Of a DNA stretch of 64,000 bases, positions 42,409 to 52,093 are shown piece by piece. The translations under genes were made by a program, and so were the position numbers. Origin of the DNA: Henriciella barbarensis (GTDB lineage Bacteria > Pseudomonadota > Alphaproteobacteria > Caulobacterales > Hyphomonadaceae); the NCBI RefSeq assembly GCF_003576345.1, contig NZ_QWGB01000004.1:248001-312000 (forward strand), read 5' to 3'. Numbering within the stretch: the first letter of the stretch is position 1; the number at the start of each line of letters is the position of its first letter. Below the pieces are notes generated by a model. The model was not told where the DNA came from and did not search any database. It saw nothing but the letters and a program-made list of their open reading frames with translations.

Positions 42409-44796
42409 TCAGGGCTTTGATAGCCTGATCCTGCGCCCCGCACTCAAATGGTTTGCGGCGTTCACAATCGCGTCGGTGTCGATCTGGTAGTGTTTGTGGA
42501 GGTCGGGGATGGTGCCGGTCTGGCCGAAGTGTTCGACCCCGAGCGGGGCGGTCATGTGGCCGGCGACGGAGCCGATCCAGGCAAGGGTTGCCGGATGCCC
42601 ATCGGTGACGGTGATGAGGGTTGCGTCTCGCGGGACTTTTGCCATCAGACGCTCGATCTGGCTGACGGCGCTGGTGTGGCCGCGGGCGCGGGCGCGGCGG
42701 GCAGCGGTCCAACCTGAGTTGAGCCGGTCTGCGGAGGTCACGGCGAGGACGCCGATGTCGCGGCGGTCATTGCCGATGCGGCCCGCCGCTTCGATGGCTT
42801 CGGGCGCGATGACGCCCTGATAGGCGATGACGACTTCGCAGTTTGGGCCGGGTTCACGCAACCAGTAGGCGCCGTCGACAACGCCGCGCCGGAACTCTGC
42901 ATCGTCGCGGTTGCGGGGGCCAAGCTGTTCGATTGGGCGGGTGGAGAGGCGAAGGTAGACCGAGCCGCCGGTCTCATCGCGCAACCAGGTGCGCTCGTCC
43001 GGGTCGTTCTCGCCGGAGCGCTGCAGGTAGTCGAAGCTCCAGTCCATGATGATGGAAAGCTCATCGAGGAAGGCGGGTTCGAAGCTGACGAGGCCGTCCT
43101 GGCTCATGCCGATAAGCTGTGTGCCGACCGACTGGTGGGCGCCGCCTTCGGGGGCGAGCGTGATGCCGGATGGAGTGCCGGCCACGATGAACCGGGCGTC
43201 TTGGTAGCAGGCATAATTCAGGGCATCGAGGCCGCGCGCGATGAACGGATCGTACAGGGTGCCGATCGGGATGAGGCGCTCGCCGAAATGGCTATGGGCA
43301 AGGCCTGCCTGACCGAGCAGGAGGAAGAGGTTCATCTCTGCAATGCCGAGCTCGAAATGCTGGCCATCTGGTGAGAACTCCCACTTCTGGGCGGACGGGA
43401 TGGACTGTTCCTTGAAGGTGTCCGAGACCTCGCGCCGGGCAAAGAGCGAGCGGCGATTGACCCAGCCGGTGAGGTTGGTCGAGCTGGTCACGTCCGGCGA
43501 CATGGTGACGATATGGTCGGCGAGGTCCGAGGTGCCGCGGGCGAGGCCGTCGAGGATCTTGCCGAAGCCGGCCTGCGTCGCAAGTTCGCGGTCATCGAGC
43601 CAGACGGGACCGGGGGATTTGATCTCAGGCGCGGAATAGCGGCGTGTGCCCTCTGCGAAGAAGGGAACCTGGTCGAGGAATTTCTGGAGGCTGGCTTGGT
43701 CGTCCACGGTGGCGAACTTGTCCCATTCCTCGCCTTCCGGCACGCCCATGCGTTTCTGGAAGTCGGCGAATTGGGGGTTGTTCATGAAGCCGCCATGATT
43801 GTCCTTGTGACCGGCGAGCGGGGTTTGCCAGCCCTTGATCGTATAGGCGAGGAAGACGGTCGGCTTGTCGTCGGTGACGTTGTCGAAGGCTTCGGTAAGG
43901 GTGGCGAGGCACTGGCCGCCGAGATTGTTCATCAGGGCGTCCAGCTCTTCATCCGAGCGCTTGTCGAGGAGCTGCGAGACCTCACCCTGGTCGCCAATGT
44001 CGTTCATCAGCCGCTTGCGCCAGGCTTTGCCGCCTTTGTAGGTCAGCGCCGAGTAATCCATGTTCGGGCAGTTCTGGATCCATTCCTTCAGGGCTTCGCC
44101 GCCCGGCTCCTCGAATGCCTCGCGCTGAAGGACGCCGTGGCGGAGGACAACGGTGCGCCAGCCAAATGCCTTGAAGATGGCGTCGATCTTTTCCCAGAGG
44201 CCTTCATGGACGACGCCGTCGAGGCTCTGGCGATTATAGTCGATGATCCACCAGGTATTGCGAAGATCGTGCTTCCAGCCTTCCTGCAGGCATTCATAGA
44301 CATTGCCTTCGTCAAGCTCGGCGTCTCCGACGAGGGCAACCTGACGGCCGAGGGGCTTGTCGCCCAGCCAGTTCTTGGCGGCGATATAGTCCTGTACCAG
44401 AGAGTTGAAGGCGGTCGCCGCGACGCCGAGGCCGACCGAGCCGGTCGAGAAGTCGACATCGTCGGTGTCCTTGGTGCGGCTCGGATAGGATTGCGCGCCG
44501 CCCCAGCCGCGGAAGGTTTCCAGCTTCTCGCGCGTCTGGTTGCCCATCAGGTATTGCATGGCATGGAAGACAGGCGAGGCGTGCGGTTTGACCGCGACGC
44601 GGTCTTCGGGCTTCAGCGTGTTGAAATAGAGCGCCGTCATGATCGGCACCATCGACGCGCAGGAGGCCTGGTGGCCGCCAACCTTGATGCCGCCCTCTTC
44701 CTTCTTCCGGATATTATTGGCGTTGTGGACCGTCCAGGCAGAGAGCCAGAGCAGGCGCTGTTCGATGGTTTTGAGATGATCGAGATCGGCGGTCAT
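42409..44796 (-). CDS. AceE/transketolase-family 2-oxoacid dehydrogenase E1 (homodimeric type)
   Basis: 795 residues from the ATG at 44796 (MTADLDHLKTIEQRLLWLSAW). TPP-binding motif GDAELDEGNVYECLQEGW followed by IDYNRQSLDG, with GGHQASCASMVPIM and HASPVFHAMQYLMG before it, as in the homodimeric pyruvate dehydrogenase E1 (AceE). The second half has FELGIAEMNLFLLLGQAG and GAHQSVGTQ. It is shorter than E. coli AceE (887) and resembles MdeB-type enzymes linked to 2-oxobutanoate. No E2 or E3 gene is in the window, so partner and substrate are unknown. Database labels for such proteins are often plain transketolase. Confidence 0.85.
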   Translation of the reverse strand: MTADLDHLKTIEQRLLWLSAWTVHNANNIRKKEEGGIKVGGHQASCASMVPIMTALYFNTLKPEDRVAVKPHASPVFHAMQYLMGNQTREKLETFRGWGGAQSYPSRTKDTDDVDFSTGSVGLGVAATAFNSLVQDYIAAKNWLGDKPLGRQVALVGDAELDEGNVYECLQEGWKHDLRNTWWIIDYNRQSLDGVVHEGLWEKIDAIFKAFGWRTVVLRHGVLQREAFEEPGGEALKEWIQNCPNMDYSALTYKGGKAWRKRLMNDIGDQGEVSQLLDKRSDEELDALMNNLGGQCLATLTEAFDNVTDDKPTVFLAYTIKGWQTPLAGHKDNHGGFMNNPQFADFQKRMGVPEGEEWDKFATVDDQASLQKFLDQVPFFAEGTRRYSAPEIKSPGPVWLDDRELATQAGFGKILDGLARGTSDLADHIVTMSPDVTSSTNLTGWVNRRSLFARREVSDTFKEQSIPSAQKWEFSPDGQHFELGIAEMNLFLLLGQAGLAHSHFGERLIPIGTLYDPFIARGLDALNYACYQDARFIVAGTPSGITLAPEGGAHQSVGTQLIGMSQDGLVSFEPAFLDELSIIMDWSFDYLQRSGENDPDERTWLRDETGGSVYLRLSTRPIEQLGPRNRDDAEFRRGVVDGAYWLREPGPNCEVVIAYQGVIAPEAIEAAGRIGNDRRDIGVLAVTSADRLNSGWTAARRARARGHTSAVSQIERLMAKVPRDATLITVTDGHPATLAWIGSVAGHMTAPLGVEHFGQTGTIPDLHKHYQIDTDAIVNAANHLSAGRRIRLSKP

Positions 44797-45014
44797 GACG
44801 GGCCTTTGCAATTGCAACAGTCTGGAGGCGGGTTTCGCACAAGTTGGCGCGGCAAGTCCATCCGGCGAGCCGGTTGAGGCGCAGGACGCTTAATGGCGAG
44901 ATTCGTGCAATCGCAGCGCGCGCCGGTAATTGAAGCCGATGTGACTTGAAGGCGGCGCGGCGCTTCGCTTTAGCTGCAAACGTAAACACAGGCATGAGTG
45001 CCGGGGAGGCAGAT

Positions 45015-47666
45015 ATGAAGACTTGGGTCGTAGCCGCAGCGGGAATGTGTACCGCCATTATAGGGGCGCACGCCGACGCGCAGTCTTTCCTCAACGTAGA
45101 GACGGATCCTGCCATTCCGACACTGGAAGAGGTGGCCGGGCATGCGCCGGGTGACGAGATCTCCACGGTGACTGAAGCGCTGGACTATATGGAAGCGCTG
45201 GCCGAGTCGGCGCCGGACCGGATGACGGTGACCCGCTATGCCGAAAGCTGGGAAGGCCGTGAGCTTGTCTATGGCGTGATTTCGTCGGCCCAAAATATGG
45301 CGCGCCTTGATGAGATCAAATCGAACATGGCGCGGCTGGCTTCGGGTGAGCTGTCGGCAGGCGAGCGCAGCTCGCTGATCAATGAGACGCCAGCGGTTGT
45401 GTGGCTGTCCTATGGGGTGCACGGCAACGAGATTTCGAGCACGGATGCGGGACTTGCGCTCGCCTATCACCTGCTGGCTGCAGAGGGCGACCAGACGGTC
45501 GATGCGATCCTGTCGAACACAGTTGTTGTGATTGATCCGATGCAGAACCCGGACGGGCGCGCGCGTTTTACCAATGCGTTTGAAGCGGCGCGCGGGATCG
45601 AGCCATTTGCCGACCGCTATACCGCCGAACATGATGAGCCCTGGCCCGGCGGGCGGTTCAATCACTATCTGTTCGACATGAACCGCGACTGGTTCACGCT
45701 GTCCCAGCCCGAAACGCGGGGCCGCGTGGCGAGCATGCTGGAATGGCATCCGGTGGTCGTTGTTGATGCGCATGAGATGGGCGGGGATGAGACGTACTTC
45801 TTTGCGCCGGCGGCTGACCCGTTCAATCCGAACATCACCGAGACCCAGAAGGAAAAGCAGGTCCTGATCGGGCGTAACCATGCCCGCTGGTTCGATCAGC
45901 GCGGCTATGACTATTTCACCCGTGAGGTCTTTGACGCTTTCTATCCGGGCTATGGCGACATGTGGCCAACGCTCGGCGGCGCGATTGCGATGACCTATGA
46001 GCAGGGCTCGGCGCGCGGGCTCTCCTATGAGCGGTCCACCGGCGATGTGCTGACCTACAAGCAGGGGGTGGAGCAACACTTCGTTGCGACGCTGTCGACG
46101 GCTGAAGTGGTCGCGAACAACCAGTCGCTGTTTCTGAATGATTTCGCCTCGTACCGGCGTGAAGCGGTCACCGAAGCGCGGGGCGCAAGTGACCGATACT
46201 TCGTGTTCGATCTTTCCGACCGCCGCTGGCAGGCCGAGCAGCTTGGCCGCAAGCTGGCGGCGCAGGACATTGTGGTTCAGCGCCTAGGTGAGGGCGCCCA
46301 GGTCTGCGGCGTGCGCTATTCCGATGGGGCGCTGGTCGTCGACCGTGCCCAGCCATCCGGCAAGCGAATCACGACGCTGCTGAGCCAGGAAACCAATCTG
46401 CCGGAGGACTTTGTCGATGAGCAGGAGTCGCGCCGCGACCGGGGGCTCAATCATGAACTTTATGATGTGACGGCCTGGTCGATGCCGCTGATGGAAGATG
46501 TGACGAGCCGCGCCTGCGGGCAGGTCAATCTCTCCGATGCAAGCCGGGTCAGCGCCGACGATCCCGTTACGGCACTAACGGCGTCTGGTGCCGCTTATGG
46601 CTATGTCGTGCCGTGGAGTGATGCGGCACAGGCAAAGCTGGTGCTCGGCGCGCTGGATGCAGGCCTGACGGGGCGGGCGACAACTGAGGCGTTCACGGTC
46701 AATGGCCGCGAATATCCACGCGGCTCGGTGGTTTTTCCGCTGGCGGCAAATGACAGCGATTTCGCAACCACGCTGAATGGTTTGGCGACGGAGATTGGCG
46801 CTGAATATGTGGCGCTGCAGTCCAGCTGGGTCGAGGACGGCCCGAACTATGGCAGCGACAAGTTCGTGGCCCTTACCATGCCGAAAGTCGCCATGGCCTG
46901 GGGAGAAGGGACGAGTCCGACCGACGCTGGCGCGGCGCGCTATGTGCTTGAGCGTGAGCTTGGCATTCCGGTCGCGCCGATCCGGGTCGGCACGCTCTCA
47001 CGCGCCGATCTTGGACGATATGACGTGCTGATCCTGCCGGATGCCGGTTGGGGCTTTGAAAGTGAGCTTGGTGCGGGTGGGAAGTCCGCTATCGCGACCT
47101 TCACCCGCAATGGCGGTGTCTTGATCGGGTTCGAGGGTGCGCTTGGGGCGTTGACCAGTGGCGATGATAAGCTGCTCTCTGCGCGCGCTGAGACGGCCTA
47201 TCTCGCCGAAGAGGAAAAGCGCAGTGATGACGAGGAAACACCTGCCTCCGGGACGTTGATCGAGAGCGACGCCGACTATGAAACGGTCACTGCCGATCAA
47301 AAGGCACGTCCTGACAGTGTGCCGGGTGTGCTCGCCAATGTAATTGCGGATACCGATCACTGGCTGTCGTCCGGCTATGAGAATGCGGTGGCGCTCTATC
47401 AGGGATCGACGATCTACCGGCCGTTGAACGAGGCTGATGGTGCCAACGTATTCCGCTACGCGGCGGCCGATGAGCTCGTCGCGAGCGGCTATCTCTGGGA
47501 AGAGAACCGGGCGCAGCTCGCTTATAAACCGTACTTGATGGCAGAGCAGCACGGCTCCGGCATGGTGATCGCTTTCACGCAGAGCCCGGTTACTCGGGCC
47601 TATCTCGACGGACTGAACCTGCTTCTGGTGAATGCTGTTCTCTTTGGGCCTGCGCATACGCGCTAG
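45015..47666 (+). CDS. M14 family zinc metallocarboxypeptidase, exported
   Basis: 883 residues from the ATG at 45015 (MKTWVVAAAGMCTAIIGAHA), with a GGGGAGG ribosome-binding site. Signal peptide to about ADA. M14 zinc ligands: VHGNEISS (His, Glu) and the third His in VVVDAHEMG; catalytic Glu in AMTYEQGSARG. The C-terminal 450 residues resemble the class I glutamine-amidotransferase-like and beta domains of large bacterial M14 proteins (ILPDAGWGFESELG, FTRNGGVLIGFEGALGAL). It likely degrades peptides in the periplasm for nutrient use. Monocistronic on this strand. Confidence 0.92.
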   Translation: MKTWVVAAAGMCTAIIGAHADAQSFLNVETDPAIPTLEEVAGHAPGDEISTVTEALDYMEALAESAPDRMTVTRYAESWEGRELVYGVISSAQNMARLDEIKSNMARLASGELSAGERSSLINETPAVVWLSYGVHGNEISSTDAGLALAYHLLAAEGDQTVDAILSNTVVVIDPMQNPDGRARFTNAFEAARGIEPFADRYTAEHDEPWPGGRFNHYLFDMNRDWFTLSQPETRGRVASMLEWHPVVVVDAHEMGGDETYFFAPAADPFNPNITETQKEKQVLIGRNHARWFDQRGYDYFTREVFDAFYPGYGDMWPTLGGAIAMTYEQGSARGLSYERSTGDVLTYKQGVEQHFVATLSTAEVVANNQSLFLNDFASYRREAVTEARGASDRYFVFDLSDRRWQAEQLGRKLAAQDIVVQRLGEGAQVCGVRYSDGALVVDRAQPSGKRITTLLSQETNLPEDFVDEQESRRDRGLNHELYDVTAWSMPLMEDVTSRACGQVNLSDASRVSADDPVTALTASGAAYGYVVPWSDAAQAKLVLGALDAGLTGRATTEAFTVNGREYPRGSVVFPLAANDSDFATTLNGLATEIGAEYVALQSSWVEDGPNYGSDKFVALTMPKVAMAWGEGTSPTDAGAARYVLERELGIPVAPIRVGTLSRADLGRYDVLILPDAGWGFESELGAGGKSAIATFTRNGGVLIGFEGALGALTSGDDKLLSARAETAYLAEEEKRSDDEETPASGTLIESDADYETVTADQKARPDSVPGVLANVIADTDHWLSSGYENAVALYQGSTIYRPLNEADGANVFRYAAADELVASGYLWEENRAQLAYKPYLMAEQHGSGMVIAFTQSPVTRAYLDGLNLLLVNAVLFGPAHTR

Positions 47667-47729
47667 ATAGTGGAACCGCGCTCACTGCTTGCCCGTTCCT
47701 TTAGTGAACAATCACGAAGGAGACCCGCG

Positions 47730-48062
47730 ATGAGTGAGCGCGACCACCAGAGAGTTGAAGAAGTCGAACGCCAACGCGGCTATGGCGAGGGCTTTCGCAA
47801 GGGCGAAGATGTGGAGGATCAATCGACAGAGGCTGCCGGCTACAAGGACGGCTCGCCTATCGCCGACCAGCAGGACCACGAAACTGATCTCGTCGTCGAC
47901 ATGGAGGATGAACGCCTTCCGAATGTGCCGAATGACGATCACGACGACGCATCAAGCGAGACGATAGAAGGCCATTCGGCTATGAAGAAAAAGCCGGATG
48001 GGCATTTGCTTGAAGATGCCTATTCGGTGGTCGACCCGGATGTGGAAGACCCCAAACGCTAG
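47730..48062 (+). CDS. Small acidic hypothetical protein
   Basis: 110 residues from the ATG at 47730 (MSERDHQRVEEVERQRGYG), preceded by GAAGGAGA. Very acidic and hydrophilic (VVDMEDERLPNVPNDDHDDAS), with no signal peptide, no hydrophobic core and only a helical N-terminal piece (GYGEGFRKGEDVED). Probably disordered in solution. Ends at a strong Rho-independent terminator. Function unknown; such proteins are often stress-related, but nothing here shows it. Confidence 0.7.
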   Translation: MSERDHQRVEEVERQRGYGEGFRKGEDVEDQSTEAAGYKDGSPIADQQDHETDLVVDMEDERLPNVPNDDHDDASSETIEGHSAMKKKPDGHLLEDAYSVVDPDVEDPKR

Positions 48063-48076
48063 AAACCAATTGAGAG

Positions 48077-48103
48077 AGCCCGGCCAGAGTGCCGGGCTTT
48101 TTC
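48077..48103 (+). terminator. Rho-independent terminator
   Basis: Stem AGCCCGGC / GCCGGGCT around CAGAGT, followed by a T run. Terminates the small acidic protein gene. Confidence 0.88.
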
Positions 48104-48199
48104 GTGTTTGCGGTGCGGGCGCAGACGTGGTGATGTCCGACCAATCCAGACTGATGAACCGCCGCCGCGCAGGCGGCGCCGCCTATTGAGGAGATCTCC

Positions 48200-50008
48200 A
48201 TGACATTGAAGCCCCTGATGTTCGCCGCCTCGGCGCTGACGCTGGTTGTTGCTGGCTGTGCGACGCCCGAAACCGGCGCGGCTGGTGAGACCGCTAGCGC
48301 CCCTGTTTCTGGCGAGGCAGATATCCTCACGAGCGTGAGTGATTTTGCGGAGCTGGACGCAGAGGGGTTGAGCTGGAACGGCTATATGGAGAGCTTCCTC
48401 GAAGGGTATTTCGAGCTCAACCCGACCTTCGCTGTCAGCCAGGGGCGGCACGAGTTTGACGGAGAGCTACCGGACTGGAGCGATGCGGGGCTCGAAGCGC
48501 AGATCCTGTTTCGCCAGTTTGCCATTGAGTTGGCGCAAGAGATGGATGCAGCCAGCCTTAGTGAAGCGGATGCGTTCGAGCGCCAGTACGTGATCAACAC
48601 AATGAAGGGCGAGCTGTTCTGGCTAACCGAAGCCGATCAGCCGCACCTGAACCCGAGCTTCTATCTCGGCCCACTTGGTCCGAGCGTCTATGTGGCACGG
48701 CCCTATGCCGACCCGGAAACGCGCATGAAAGCGTTTATTGAATACGCAAAGAACGTTCCTGAAGCGGCCGCACAGGCGAAAGCCAATCTGAAGCTGCCGA
48801 TGCCGGCGACCTATGTGAAGCTCGGCACGGCTGGCTTTATCGGGCTTGCCGACCATTATGAGACCGGCGCGCGGGACGCTTTCGCAGAGGTTCAGCATGA
48901 AGCGCTGACCGCTGAATATGACGCTGTGGTCGCTGAAGCCGCAGCCGCCATGCGTTCTGTCGCCGACTATATCGAGAGCGAGCCGGGCACAGAAGACGGC
49001 TATGCCCTCGGGCCGGAGAAATTCGCTAACATGATCGCGCTGACCGAAGGCGTCGGTATCTCGCTCGAGGAGCTGGAGGCTATCGGCCGGGCTGACCTGA
49101 AGGCCAATCAGGATGCGCTGGCCGAAGCCTGCGCGGTGTTCGCCCCGGGCGCGAACATGGCTGACTGCATGGCCAAGATGGCGGCAAACAAGCCAGAGAA
49201 TGGCCCCGTTCAGGAAGCGCGCGACTCGCTGCCTGCGCTGAAGCAGTTCCTGATCGATGAGGACATCGTCTCCATTCCGGGCACTGAGGAAGCGCTGGTG
49301 GCGGAATCGCCACCCTATCGCCGCCAGAATTCAGCCTACATCTCCATTCCGGGGCCTTACGAAGAAGGCATGCCGTCGGTCTATTACATCTCGCCGCCGG
49401 ACCCGAGCTGGGACGAGGCGACGCGCGCCGAATACATTCCGGGCAAGATGGACCTGCTCGGCACGACGATCCACGAAGTCTGGCCGGGCCACTTCCTGAA
49501 TTTCCTGCATGCCAACCGCTCTGACTCGGTCTTTGGGCAGATGTTTGTCGGCTACGCCTTCGCTGAGGGCTGGGCGCACTATACCGAAGAAATGATGCTG
49601 GATGCAGGCCTGCATGATGGCGACCCGGAGACAAAGATCGGCCAGCTGTCGAACGCGCTGCTGCGCAATTGCCGCTATCTCTCGACGATTGGCCTGCATA
49701 CGCAGGGCTGGAGCATCGATGATAGCTACGAGCTGTTCCGCAAGGAGTGCTATATCGACCGCGGTAACGCGCTGCAGCAGGCCGCGCGCGGCACGTATGA
49801 CCCGGCCTATCTCAATTACACGATGGGCAAGCTGATGATCCGCAAGCTGCGTAATGACTGGGTGGCGGTGAACTATCCGGACGCGACGGGCACCGAAGGC
49901 TGGAAGGAATTCCATGACGAATTCCTCTCCTATGGCGGCCCGAACATTCCACAGGTCCGTCAGGCCATGATGGGCGAGGAGGAAGCGCGGGCAGTGTTTG
50001 GGGAGTAG
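48200..50008 (+). CDS. DUF885 family lipoprotein peptidase-like protein
   Basis: 602 residues. Lipoprotein signal with lipobox VAGC (Cys20). The family motif IHEVWPGHF (HExxxGH-type) near residue 430 and EGWAHYTEEM near 456 form the expected zinc-site helices of DUF885 proteins, which are related to M3-like metallopeptidases. The N-terminal SFLEGYFELNPTFAVSQGRHEFDGELPDWS is also typical. Exported to the periplasm, lipid-anchored; probably an oligopeptidase or carboxypeptidase together with the neighbouring M14 protein. Starts 12 bp after GAGGAGAT. Confidence 0.92.
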   Translation: MTLKPLMFAASALTLVVAGCATPETGAAGETASAPVSGEADILTSVSDFAELDAEGLSWNGYMESFLEGYFELNPTFAVSQGRHEFDGELPDWSDAGLEAQILFRQFAIELAQEMDAASLSEADAFERQYVINTMKGELFWLTEADQPHLNPSFYLGPLGPSVYVARPYADPETRMKAFIEYAKNVPEAAAQAKANLKLPMPATYVKLGTAGFIGLADHYETGARDAFAEVQHEALTAEYDAVVAEAAAAMRSVADYIESEPGTEDGYALGPEKFANMIALTEGVGISLEELEAIGRADLKANQDALAEACAVFAPGANMADCMAKMAANKPENGPVQEARDSLPALKQFLIDEDIVSIPGTEEALVAESPPYRRQNSAYISIPGPYEEGMPSVYYISPPDPSWDEATRAEYIPGKMDLLGTTIHEVWPGHFLNFLHANRSDSVFGQMFVGYAFAEGWAHYTEEMMLDAGLHDGDPETKIGQLSNALLRNCRYLSTIGLHTQGWSIDDSYELFRKECYIDRGNALQQAARGTYDPAYLNYTMGKLMIRKLRNDWVAVNYPDATGTEGWKEFHDEFLSYGGPNIPQVRQAMMGEEEARAVFGE

Positions 50009-50032
50009 GTCTGTTGAAAAGATTGAGATCAG

Positions 50033-50065
50033 AAAAGAGCCGCTTTGAAAGCGGCTCTTTTTTTT
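50033..50065 (+). terminator. Rho-independent terminator after DUF885 gene
   Basis: AAAAGAGCCGC / GCGGCTCTTTT with an 8-T run. Strong. Confidence 0.92.
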
Positions 50066-50131
50066 GTGGGATCGATGTCCCTACCAGGATGGGAAGTGGA
50101 CGCCTCCAAATAGATATGTGATATCATACAA

Positions 50132-50608
50132 ATGGTCATCTTCCGTTGCCTATATGGAGCCGAGGCGCTGGCGGTCTTGGCAGTCATGACGGTTTCCGCG
50201 TGTTCCGGTGAGGACGGGCGCTCTCAGCCGGAAATTGGTCGTGATGAGACGATTGAGGATCCGGTTTCATCGGAGGACTGGGAATATGAACCATATCTCC
50301 CTCCGGTCCCGGACGCAGATCGCCTGTGTATTTATAGCACTCACGACTGTGGCATCGAAAATCCGACTGCGCCTGAGTACCCGAAACTGCCAGAATTTAG
50401 CGAGGCTACATGCGATACATCGTTCGTGGTCGGGGAGGATGGTTTCGCTCAAGATATTAGCGTCGAGTGTGATGACCCGCGGTTCAGTGAAACTACGCGG
50501 GAGATACTATCTCATCTTAGATACAAAGTGACCGATTTGTGCGGTCGAACTTGTCCAGATATTGGGAGGCGAGTGGATTATCCCATTGAGTATCGCCTCG
50601 CGGATTAG
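50132..50608 (+). CDS. Lipoprotein with TonB C-terminal-like domain
   Basis: 158 residues. Short hydrophobic leader (LAVLAVMTVSACSG) with a possible lipobox SAC at residue 24, then an acidic linker, then residues about 90-158 (VVGEDGFAQDISVECDDPRF, ETTREILSHLRYKV, PIEYRLAD), which follow the TonB C-terminal domain pattern. There are six further Cys in the mature part (CIYSTHDC, ATCD, VECD, LCGRTC), so disulfides are likely. A lipid anchor would not couple to ExbB like TonB, so it is probably not an energy transducer. Composition is more AT-rich than neighbours. No good ribosome-binding site is seen. Confidence 0.65.
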   Translation: MVIFRCLYGAEALAVLAVMTVSACSGEDGRSQPEIGRDETIEDPVSSEDWEYEPYLPPVPDADRLCIYSTHDCGIENPTAPEYPKLPEFSEATCDTSFVVGEDGFAQDISVECDDPRFSETTREILSHLRYKVTDLCGRTCPDIGRRVDYPIEYRLAD

Positions 50609-50620
50609 ACACTAAGAAGA

Positions 50621-50654
50621 AAAAGCCCGGCCAGTTTGGCCGGGCTTTTGTTTT
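50621..50654. terminator. Bidirectional terminator between TonB-C lipoprotein and pntB
   Basis: Perfect 12-bp stem AAAAGCCCGGCC / GGCCGGGCTTTT with a 5-nt loop, between convergent stops at 50608 and 50672. Confidence 0.92.
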
Positions 50655-50671
50655 GGTGATTTTGGAAGGCC

Positions 50672-52090
50672 CTAGAGACTCTTCACGATGTTCTCCACCA
50701 TCTTCTTGGCGTCGGACAGCAGCATCATGGTGTTGTCCTTGAAGAAGAGCTCGTTCTGGATGCCGGCATAGCCGGAGCCCATTGAGCGCTTGATGAAGAG
50801 GACCGTACCAGCATCCTCGACGTTGAGAACCGGCATGCCGTAGATTGGCGAGGCCTGGTCGGTCTTTGCAGCCGGGTTGGTGACGTCATTTGCACCGATC
50901 ACGAAGGCGACGTCGGAGGTGTTGAACTCGGAATTGATGTCTTCCAGTTCGAACACTTCGTCATACGGCACCTGCGCCTCAGCGAGGAGGACGTTCATGT
51001 GGCCAGGCATCCGGCCGGCGACAGGGTGGATCGCGTATTTCACCTCGACGCCTTCTTCTTTGAGAAGCTCCACCATCTCTTTCAGCGCGTGCTGCGCCTG
51101 GGCGACCGCCATGCCATAGCCCGGCACGATGATGACCTTGGAGGCGTTCTTCATGATAAAGGCGGCATCGTCGGCCGAGCCTTGCTTGAACGGGCGGTCG
51201 ACATCTGCGCCTGCTGCGGCGCCGCCGCTATCGTCAGCGCCGAAGCCGCCGAGGATGACCGAGATGAAGCTGCGGTTCATGCCCTTGCACATGATGTAAG
51301 AAAGGATCGCACCGGACGAACCAACAAGCGCGCCGGTGATGATCAGCGCGAAGTTGCCAAGCGTGAAGCCGAGCGCCGCTGCAGCCCAACCCGAATAGGA
51401 GTTGAGCATCGAGACGACGACCGGCATGTCAGCGCCGCCAATCGGGATGATCAGCGTGATGCCGAGCACAAAGGCGAGCACGGTCAGGGTCCAGAAGGCC
51501 CATGTGGCGGCACCGCTCGACAGGATCAGCACAACAACAAGCGCGACTATGGCAGCCGCAAGCCCAATATTGAGCAGGTGGCGGGCCGGCAGAAGGATGG
51601 GCGAGCCGGACATGTTGCCGTTAAGCTTGGCGAAAGCGATCACCGAGCCTGTGAAGGTCAGCGCGCCGATGGCCGAGCCGATAGCCAGTTCGATCAGCGA
51701 GACGGTGGCAATACTGCCAACCGTACCAATGCCGAACTCTGCCGGGGCATAGAGCGCGGCAGCAGCGACGAGCACGGCGGCCATGCCGACCAGTGAGTGG
51801 AAGGCAGCAACGAGCTGGGGCATCGCCGTCATCGGGATGCGGCGGGCGATGATCGCACCGATGACGCCGCCGACGGCTGCACCTGCGATCAGGATGCCCC
51901 AGGTGGTGACATCAAGCTGCGGCCAGAGGAGAGCGATGGTCGTGGCAACGGCGATCGCCATGCCGATAATGCCATTGCGATTACCCTTGCGCGCCGTGGC
52001 AGGGCTGGAGAGCCCGCGAAGCGCCAGGATGAAGAGCATGCCCGCGACAAGATAGAGAAGCGGGGCCCATGTGGTGGTGAACTGTTGCAA
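50672..52090 (-). CDS. pntB: NAD(P) transhydrogenase subunit beta
   Basis: 472-residue inner-membrane subunit with about nine membrane segments followed by the NADP(H)-binding domain III from about residue 285 (VIIVPGYGMAVAQAQHAL, YAIHPVAGRMPGHMNVLLAEA, DVAFVIGANDVTNPAAK, MPVLNVEDAGTVLFIKRSM). It uses proton motive force to reduce NADP+ with NADH. Its start is 3 bp after the pntAB stop, completing a three-gene operon. Terminated by the hairpin at 50621-50654. Confidence 0.96.
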   Translation of the reverse strand: MQQFTTTWAPLLYLVAGMLFILALRGLSSPATARKGNRNGIIGMAIAVATTIALLWPQLDVTTWGILIAGAAVGGVIGAIIARRIPMTAMPQLVAAFHSLVGMAAVLVAAAALYAPAEFGIGTVGSIATVSLIELAIGSAIGALTFTGSVIAFAKLNGNMSGSPILLPARHLLNIGLAAAIVALVVVLILSSGAATWAFWTLTVLAFVLGITLIIPIGGADMPVVVSMLNSYSGWAAAALGFTLGNFALIITGALVGSSGAILSYIMCKGMNRSFISVILGGFGADDSGGAAAGADVDRPFKQGSADDAAFIMKNASKVIIVPGYGMAVAQAQHALKEMVELLKEEGVEVKYAIHPVAGRMPGHMNVLLAEAQVPYDEVFELEDINSEFNTSDVAFVIGANDVTNPAAKTDQASPIYGMPVLNVEDAGTVLFIKRSMGSGYAGIQNELFFKDNTMMLLSDAKKMVENIVKSL

Positions 52091-52093
52091 GGT

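Noticed and set aside
43513-44877. 454-residue forward frame
   Set aside because: Antisense to the AceE-type E1 gene, whose TPP motif lies in the same stretch.
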